From JBJXFK01 sp046155505 (GTDB lineage: Bacteria > Planctomycetota > Phycisphaerae > UBA1845 > Fen-1342): a stretch of 5,605 nt of DNA. The DNA is taken from NCBI GenBank assembly GCA_046155505.1, contig JBJXFK010000161.1, positions 1-5,605 on the forward strand, read 5' to 3'. The position numbers and the translations under genes were made by a program. The notes beneath the pieces are model-generated. The model had not been told where the DNA came from. It was given only the letters and a program-made list of their open reading frames with translations, and searched no databases. This document shows, piece by piece, positions 1 through 5,605 of this stretch; position 1 is the first letter of the stretch; every line of letters starts with the position of its first letter.

Positions 1-575
1 AGCGCGGCACAGAGCAGGCAACGGATGACCTTGGGAATGAGTCCGAGCCAGCCTTGGTCGTAAGCAAATTTGACGAAGAAGCCGCTGGCCAGAATGACCA
101 GCAGCGCGCCGGCCCATGCCATCCAATTCCCGCCGACGCGAAGTTCCATCGCGGCGGCGTCAGCACGCGACATGGGGGGTAAGCCGATCGCGGGCGGTTT
201 AGCAGGTGAATTGTCGGTGCGAGGATGCGTGCCTTGCGTCAGCGTCGATTCGGGCACGAGAGAGCCGCGATCGTCGGCGACCATGCGTTCGGTCGGCGAA
301 ACGTTGTCGGCCGACTCGGCGAACACGTAATCCGGCACCGGCGGGGGCTGCGGCACTGCCGGCGGCGCGGCTATTGGATCGGTGGGAGTCGGCGGCTGTG
401 GCGTTGCCACGCGGCGCAGGATTTCTGCCGCCTGTTGCATGGTTCGCTGCGTTGCAGCCGGGACGTCGGCTGGCGAGGCTGCCGACGCCGGTCGGCTCAG
501 GCCGACGTGGGCCTCCAATTCCGAAATGCGGCGGCGAAGTTCGGCGAGTTCGTGCTCAAGTCGGGTTGACTCCAT
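1..575 (-). CDS. DUF2339-type multi-pass membrane protein, N-terminal part (cut by window edge)
   Basis: Reading leftward from the ATG at 575-573, an open frame of 191 codons runs off the window, so the C-terminus is missing. An in-frame TAA at 599-597 with no start codon between makes this ATG the first possible start; no clear Shine-Dalgarno precedes it. Residues 1-23 form a charged heptad-like helix (MESTRLEHELAELRRRISEL), probably a short coiled coil. Residues 30-140 are a low-complexity Pro/Ala-rich linker with runs such as PQPPTPTDP. At about 144 comes ELRVGGNWMAWAGALLVILA, then FFVKFAYDQGWLG, and a second hydrophobic stretch begins. The order (N-terminal coiled coil, Pro-rich linker, E-x-x-VGGNW entering the first membrane helix, then F-K-Y/F-A-x-D-x-GW) is the hallmark of predicted membrane proteins of the DUF2339 family, which have many membrane helices and no established function. 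The family call is from recognition. The gene is divergent from the glycosyltransferase gene at 971. Confidence 0.85.
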   Translation of the reverse strand, partial: MESTRLEHELAELRRRISELEAHVGLSRPASAASPADVPAATQRTMQQAAEILRRVATPQPPTPTDPIAAPPAVPQPPPVPDYVFAESADNVSPTERMVADDRGSLVPESTLTQGTHPRTDNSPAKPPAIGLPPMSRADAAAMELRVGGNWMAWAGALLVILASGFFVKFAYDQGWLGLIPKVIRCLLCAA

Positions 576-613
576 TTGTGGCTTGCTCGCGTATTGTTAG
601 CGGTCACTTTCGT

Positions 614-619
614 ATCATA
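614..619 (-). promoter_or_regulatory. Possible -10 element for the DUF2339-type gene
   Basis: On the minus strand this reads TATGAT, a near-consensus -10 hexamer, about 38 bases upstream of the ATG at 575. No convincing -35 hexamer lies 16-18 bases further upstream, where the sequence is GC-rich. This is a weak candidate based on one hexamer. Confidence 0.25.
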
Positions 620-667
620 CTCGCTCGCCTCGGGCAGGGCGCAGAAAATTTTGGAATGCCGGGCAGG

Positions 668-813
668 GGGGTGTGGCCACGGATTTCGGCAAACTGAGCG
701 ATTGTCGCTTCAATCCGAGCCCGACGCGCAAGCTAGGTCTTCGCGTACGACCGCGCGGAACTCTAGCTTGCGCGTCGGGCTTGGATTGTTGCGAAAATCC
801 GTGGCCACACCCC
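668..813. repeat. Long interrupted palindrome with side hairpin (REP/MITE-like element)
   Basis: The outer arms are 668-686 and 795-813: 19 bp, perfectly complementary, including GTGTGGCCACGGATTT on the left. The inner arms are 711-736 and 763-788: 26 bp with a single mismatch, g717 against t782, which would be a G-U pair in RNA; the core is GCCCGACGCGCAAGCTAG. Between outer and inner arms, 687-692 pairs partly (4 of 6) with 789-794. The left side then carries an unpaired insert, 693-710, with its own mini-hairpin (AGCGA 697-701, TCGCT 705-709). The loop is 737-762. The symmetry is far beyond chance, and the outer and inner arms share the same dyad centre. I infer a small dispersed palindromic element; I see no transposase and no clear target-site duplication. 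Confidence 0.85.
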
Positions 814-907
814 GGGCACGCGGCGATCAACTGCCCGAGAGATCGATCGGGGCACGGTGCGTTGACTGGCATGCCCGATCGCAGCCGAGGGCGGCTGCTC
901 TACAAGG

Positions 908-933
908 CCGCGGTGCTTCAGAAGAAACCGCGG
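908..933. promoter_or_regulatory. Imperfect dyad with CCGCGG ends, candidate operator
   Basis: CCGCGG occurs at 908-913 and again at 928-933, and between them CTTC (916-919) and GAAG (921-924) face each other around a single base. The whole 26-bp block is therefore an imperfect two-fold symmetric site, with TG and AAA as unequal spacers. It ends 37 bp before the ATG at 971, a plausible place for a dimeric regulator. In GC-rich DNA a hexamer such as CCGCGG recurs easily, so the functional reading is weak. Confidence 0.3.
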
Positions 934-970
934 TGGGCCGCTGTTCTCCATCTGCTATGCTTACCGACGG

Positions 971-2095
971 ATGTCCAACGCGAACCTCACATCGCGCCCT
1001 GTCGCCGAGCCGTTGCATGTGTTGCATCTGGTTCCGCGTGATGCGCATGCGCGGTTCGGGCGGATGTTTCGGCAGCTTGGCCTAGCCCTTGAAGAAGAGG
1101 GCTTTCGCGTGTCGCTTGCGAGCGACGATCCGCGATTGATCGCCGACGTCGAGACATCGCCAATCGCCGGCGTCGCGGTGCGAGCGTTCACCGGCTGGCG
1201 GGCGCTCGGGTTGCTCGCAGAAATTGATCGTGTTATCGAGCAGCCGGCGGATTTTCTGCATGCGTGGGGGCTTTCGGCGCTACCGGCCGCACGGCGAATT
1301 GCGCTGCGCTCGCCGCGACCGATTCTGGTACATCTGACGACGATGGACGAACTCGATTTGCTCGCGCGGCGACCGCTGAAACAGGGCGAGTACGTCGCGG
1401 TCGCGTGTCGGCGGCAGGCGGCGTGGCTGCGGCAGCGGCGGGCTGCCAGCCCAATGCCGTCGGTGATCGAGCCGGGGTTGCTCGCGCCGGATGAATTGCC
1501 GCCGCGCGAGATCGAGTCGCGCACGCTGGGAATCTTGTGGCTGGCGCGGCCGACAACTCTCGTGGCGATGCAACTGCTGCTCGATTTTGTCGCGGCCCTG
1601 CGCAAAGAGAACGCCGAGACGCAGACGGTGGTCGCGCTCGATGGAGCGGCAGCGGGGCGGCTGTGGCGCACGGCGCGAGAGCGGTCGCTGCACGACTGCA
1701 TTACGATTCTCGAAGATTCGCTGCTCTGGAATCAGGCGCTACGCGGATTCGACGTGTGCATCGTGCCGAGTAATCAGACCGAACTGTCGCTCGCGCCGCT
1801 GCTGGCGATGAGCCTCGGCGAGATTGTCATCGCCGCCCGCGAGCAACTAGCCGACTGGTTCTCGGCGGACGAAACGATCATGACCTATGCGACCGGCGAC
1901 GCGCTCGACCTGGCGCGTCAGGTGCAGCGCGTGATCGAGCGGCAGCCGGCGTGTGCGGCGCTGTCGCGATCGGCGATCCAGTATGTGCGTGAGCGGCACA
2001 GTTTGAGCAGTATGGCGACGCGGCTGATCGAGCTCTACTCGACGCTGGTGGCGGATTGGCGACGCCTGGCGGCGCGAAGCGAGGTGCGCGTGTGA
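971..2095 (+). CDS. GT-B fold (GT4-like) glycosyltransferase homologue, degenerate active site
   Basis: The protein has 374 residues. It starts with a Rossmann-type strand at 15-21 (LHVLHLV) followed by an R/G-rich turn and the helix FRQLGLALEEEGFRVSLAS, as in the N-terminal half of GT-B glycosyltransferases. FLHAWGLSALPAARRIA (95-111) matches the 'H-x-H-x-x-x-A' helix region of GT4 enzymes. IEPGLLAP (166-173) sits where family members have their 'NGVD' linker, and GILWLARPT (187-195) begins the C-terminal domain. The C-terminal donor-site region reads PSNQTELSLAPLLAMSLGE (266-284). The first glutamate of the usual E-x7-E motif is present (E271), but the second is missing and the segment is one residue short. 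The closing helix 343-356 is typical of GT4. I infer a cytoplasmic or membrane-associated sugar transferase, or an inactive relative; donor and acceptor cannot be read. The ATG at 971 is preceded by only a weak GACGG. It is followed by an overlapping membrane-protein gene. Confidence 0.75.
   Translation: MSNANLTSRPVAEPLHVLHLVPRDAHARFGRMFRQLGLALEEEGFRVSLASDDPRLIADVETSPIAGVAVRAFTGWRALGLLAEIDRVIEQPADFLHAWGLSALPAARRIALRSPRPILVHLTTMDELDLLARRPLKQGEYVAVACRRQAAWLRQRRAASPMPSVIEPGLLAPDELPPREIESRTLGILWLARPTTLVAMQLLLDFVAALRKENAETQTVVALDGAAAGRLWRTARERSLHDCITILEDSLLWNQALRGFDVCIVPSNQTELSLAPLLAMSLGEIVIAAREQLADWFSADETIMTYATGDALDLARQVQRVIERQPACAALSRSAIQYVRERHSLSSMATRLIELYSTLVADWRRLAARSEVRV
2081..2084 (+). promoter_or_regulatory. 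Ribosome binding site (GAGG) deciding the GTG start at 2092
   Basis: GAGG lies 7 bases before the GTG at 2092-2094, inside the last codons of the upstream gene. Together with the GTGA stop/start overlap it favours this start over the in-frame TTG at 2056. Confidence 0.55.
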
Positions 2096-2607
2096 ATGCG
2101 TTACTGACAGCGGAAATTTCGCGGACGGCGGCGGTGGCGCGGCTCGCGAACTTGTTCGTGCCCGGCTGCGGGTTGTTGCTGCTGGGGCACGGTACGGTGG
2201 GGGTGGTGGTCGGCGTCGTGTTCGCGGCGGCGGCGAATTTGGCACTCGCCGGGCGGCTGCTGTTTCCCGACGAGGTGCCGTGGCTGATTCAGAATTTAGC
2301 GATTCTGGCGGCGGCGACGCTGTACATCGTGTCGCAGTGGTTGCTGATTCAGGCCGTGCGCGGCGAGACGCGGCGCGAGTATGAGTCTCGGCGGCGCGAT
2401 ATCCTCGGCCGCGTAGCCGATGCCCTCCGCTCGACCGACGGCGACGCGGCGTGGCGGGCGCTCGGGCCGCTGCAAAGCGACATCGAGCATGACCTGCTGA
2501 TCGCATACCGCGCCGCGCAGATTCTCGACCTGCGCGGCGACGCAATCGCCGCGCGAGAGGCGTGGGCCCGCGTGCGGCGACTGGATCGGCATCGAGTGTA
2601 TGGTTAG
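2092..2607 (+). CDS. Small membrane protein with cytosolic TPR-like tail, unknown function
   Basis: I start this gene at the GTG at 2092, giving 171 residues. Its GTGA overlaps the TGA stop of the glycosyltransferase homologue, and a GAGG lies 7 bases upstream; an in-frame TTG at 2056 would add 12 residues but overlaps deeper. The start arrangement implies translational coupling. Residues 18-54 form a Gly-rich hydrophobic hairpin beginning LFVPGCGLLLLGHG, which resembles the 'PGxGxxYxG' entry of TM2-type small membrane proteins. A further membrane helix spans about 65-88 (ending YIVSQWLLIQAV). A charged cytosolic tail follows (90-171) with a helical segment, AYRAAQILDLRGDAIAAREAW, that looks like one TPR-type unit. 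I do not recognise a characterised family. The coupling suggests it works with, or anchors, the upstream protein. Its TAG stop (2605-2607) is the first three bases of a heptamer repeat array. Confidence 0.75.
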   Translation: MNALLTAEISRTAAVARLANLFVPGCGLLLLGHGTVGVVVGVVFAAAANLALAGRLLFPDEVPWLIQNLAILAAATLYIVSQWLLIQAVRGETRREYESRRRDILGRVADALRSTDGDAAWRALGPLQSDIEHDLLIAYRAAQILDLRGDAIAAREAWARVRRLDRHRVYG

Positions 2608-2643
2608 TGCCTAGTGCCTAGTGGCTAGTGTCTAGTGCCTAGT
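2605..2643 (+). repeat. Left heptamer array, five TAGTGCC-type units
   Basis: Units at 2605, 2612, 2619, 2626 and 2633 read TAGTGCC, TAGTGCC, TAGTGGC, TAGTGTC and TAGTGCC, followed by a partial TAGT at 2640-2643. A CTAG tetranucleotide occurs every 7 bases (five copies). The first unit supplies the stop codon of the membrane-protein gene. Confidence 0.95.
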
Positions 2644-2740
2644 TCAACGCAAACAGTTCAAAGTGCAAAACGAAGAGCGACCGGACGTCGAACTGTGGTC
2701 GCGCGGCACTGCGGACTGCGAGAAGCGTCGCTGCGACAGC
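2644..2740. other. Core between the heptamer arrays, with overlapping dyads
   Basis: This 97-base segment contains three short self-complementary pairs: CAGTTC (2654-2659) with GAACTG (2690-2695), GCGACC (2677-2682) with GGTCGC (2697-2702), and a tight hairpin GTCG-CTG-CGAC (2727-2737). The first two pairs interleave, which is pseudoknot topology if both formed in RNA. No open frame of note is present. Six-base complementarities can arise by chance, so any structure is a proposal only. Confidence 0.4.
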
Positions 2741-2773
2741 GTCTAGGCACTAGGCACTAGACCCTAGGCACTC
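2741..2773 (-). repeat. Right heptamer array, inverted copy of the TAGTGCC repeat
   Basis: On the plus strand this reads as GGCACTA-type units at 2746, 2753, 2760 (variant GACCCTA) and 2767 (GGCACTC), preceded by GTCTA. It is the reverse complement of the array at 2605-2643. The longest perfect match between arrays is 17 bp (2605-2621 against 2743-2759), with a second 13-bp match (2630-2642 against 2750-2762). CTAG again recurs every 7 bases (four copies). Confidence 0.93.
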
Positions 2774-2839
2774 CCTGCAAAGCGCGGTTTCTGCGCCGCC
2801 CCGCTTCACGCTCGCCGGTCCAGTCATATTCCATAATCG

Positions 2840-2852
2840 ACGATAGCATCGT
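2840..2852. promoter_or_regulatory. Short perfect dyad upstream of the clpC promoter
   Basis: ACGAT-AGC-ATCGT is a perfect 5-3-5 inverted repeat lying 20 bp upstream of the proposed -35 hexamer. It sits in a locally AT-richer patch (2824-2853), unlike its surroundings, which is suggestive of a regulator site. It does not match the CIRCE element (HrcA) or the CtsR direct repeat. Confidence 0.3.
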
Positions 2853-2872
2853 AACGGCGCGGCTCGGCTTGC

Positions 2873-2901
2873 TTGCTGGCGTAGCTATGCCGCGCTAGAA
2901 T
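2873..2901 (+). promoter_or_regulatory. Predicted sigma70-type promoter of clpC
   Basis: TTGCTG at 2873-2878 and TAGAAT at 2896-2901 are separated by exactly 17 bases. They match the -35 and -10 consensus at 4 of 6 and 5 of 6 positions. Transcription would begin near 2908, giving a leader of about 78 bases before the ATG at 2986. This is the best promoter-like pair found in the intergenic stretch and indicates that clpC is transcribed independently of the upstream pair. Confidence 0.5.
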
Positions 2902-2922
2902 CGCCCAAGTGATAGGGGGCCT

Positions 2923-2964
2923 GGCGGGGAAATCCACTGCTACGCGCGGTTTTCACGCCCCGCC
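2923..2964 (+). promoter_or_regulatory. Leader stem-loop just upstream of the clpC ribosome binding site
   Basis: GGCGGGG (2923-2929) is perfectly complementary to CCCCGCC (2958-2964), leaving a loop of 28 bases. The stem would lie within the predicted leader and end 8 bases before the AGGAG motif. An all-GC 7-bp stem is stable, but the loop is long and the region is GC-rich, so formation in vivo is uncertain. Confidence 0.35.
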
Positions 2965-2972
2965 GCCGATCC

Positions 2973-2977
2973 AGGAG
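2973..2977 (+). promoter_or_regulatory. Ribosome binding site of clpC (AGGAG)
   Basis: AGGAG lies 8 bases before the ATG at 2986. It is the strongest Shine-Dalgarno in the window and confirms the clpC start. Confidence 0.8.
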
Positions 2978-2985
2978 CAGCTTCC

Positions 2986-5529
<2,544 letters not shown>

Positions 5530-5605
5530 TCGCGGTTTCGGTTTTCTAGACCAAGCGCGAAGCGCAAGCGAGGGTTCCGCACGCCGGACGGAAACGTCTG
5601 GGGCG
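5530..5605. other. Downstream tail of clpC with AAGCGC repeats, no clear terminator
   Basis: Only 76 bases remain after the TAA. They contain three consecutive AAGCGC-like units (AAGCGCG at 5553, AAGCGC at 5560, AAGCGA at 5566) and a small stem, TTCCG (5575-5579) with CGGAA (5589-5593), loop 9. No T-run follows the stem, so it is not a standard intrinsic terminator. The next gene lies outside the window. Confidence 0.5.

Larger units (their letters stand above)
576..970. other. Divergent intergenic region (395 bp), no gene seen
   Basis: This stretch separates the divergent starts at 575 (minus) and 971 (plus). It holds the long interrupted palindrome at 668-813 and a CCGCGG dyad at 908-933. 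No frame here has protein-like composition. The open frames that cross it are translations of the palindrome arms and the start of the neighbouring gene in the wrong frame. A TTGACT at 862-867 has no matching -10 at normal spacing. A TATGCT at 956-961 lies only 10 bases before the start codon at 971 and would give an almost leaderless transcript. No promoter for the plus-strand gene can be called with confidence. Confidence 0.7.

Noticed and set aside
206..697. Plus-strand open frames over the DUF2339-type gene
   Set aside because: They are antisense to a recognisable minus-strand membrane protein; their Arg/Ala-rich composition is typical of shadow frames in GC-rich DNA.
576..1085. Plus-strand open frame of 169 codons across the divergent intergenic region
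   Set aside because: It is largely a translation of the palindrome arms (giving PDAQAR and SLRVGLGL strings), then runs out of frame into the glycosyltransferase homologue. It has no conserved features.
1847..2545. 232-codon minus-strand open frame opposite the membrane-protein gene
   Set aside because: Its extreme Arg/Pro/Ala composition and position opposite two coupled plus-strand genes mark it as a shadow.
2056..2607. Longer form of the small membrane protein starting at TTG 2056
   Set aside because: The GTG at 2092 has a GAGG at proper distance and a GTGA overlap with the upstream stop. The extra 12 residues are hydrophilic and overlap the upstream gene.
2605..2773. CRISPR array
   Set aside because: The repeats are 7 bases long and contiguous, with no spacers, and the second array is inverted. 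No cas gene is present.
2746..2852. CIRCE or CtsR operator for clpC
   Set aside because: GGCACTA and GGCACTC resemble part of the CIRCE arm, but they belong to the heptamer array and lack the 9-base-spaced inverted partner. No tandem GGTCAAA-type CtsR site is seen.
5575..5593. Intrinsic terminator of clpC
   Set aside because: The stem is only 5 bp and no T-run follows; the T-rich stretch at 5537-5547 precedes it.

Overview
The window reads as chromosomal DNA of a GC-rich planctomycete, most likely of the Pirellula/Lacipirellula type. Reasons: the ClpC sequence has a planctomycete-like N-terminus, Shine-Dalgarno signals are mostly weak, and all three gene-poor stretches carry palindromic or short tandem repeats. 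The assignment rests on recognition alone; no search was run.

Layout. (1) Positions 1-575, minus strand: the first 191 codons of a multi-pass membrane protein of the DUF2339 type, cut by the left edge of the window. (2) Positions 576-970: a divergent intergenic region dominated by a long interrupted palindrome (668-813) and a smaller CCGCGG dyad (908-933). (3) Positions 971-2607, plus strand: a two-gene translationally coupled unit. It encodes a degenerate GT-B (GT4-like) glycosyltransferase homologue, then a small membrane protein whose GTG start overlaps the previous stop (GTGA). (4) Positions 2605-2985: two arrays of a TAGTGCC heptamer in opposite orientation around a core of about 100 bases, followed by the clpC control region (a sigma70-like promoter, a leader stem-loop and a good AGGAG ribosome binding site). 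(5) Positions 2986-5529, plus strand: a complete, canonical clpC, the HSP100 unfoldase of the ClpCP protease. (6) Positions 5530-5605: a short tail with AAGCGC-type repeats and no clear terminator.

How the parts fit. clpC appears to be its own transcription unit with its own promoter, separated from the glycosyltransferase/membrane-protein pair by the heptamer repeat. ClpC keeps the two N-domain glutamates that bind phosphoarginine in Bacillus subtilis ClpC, an aromatic at the M-domain adaptor/self-assembly position, and a ClpP-docking FGF loop. That predicts ClpCP proteolysis with McsB-like substrate marking in this organism. Nothing in the window shows a functional link between the upstream pair and ClpC.

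The coding content is largely ordinary. The most unusual material is non-coding: the branched palindrome at 668-813 and the inverted heptamer arrays at 2605-2773, both of which look like dispersed repeat elements.
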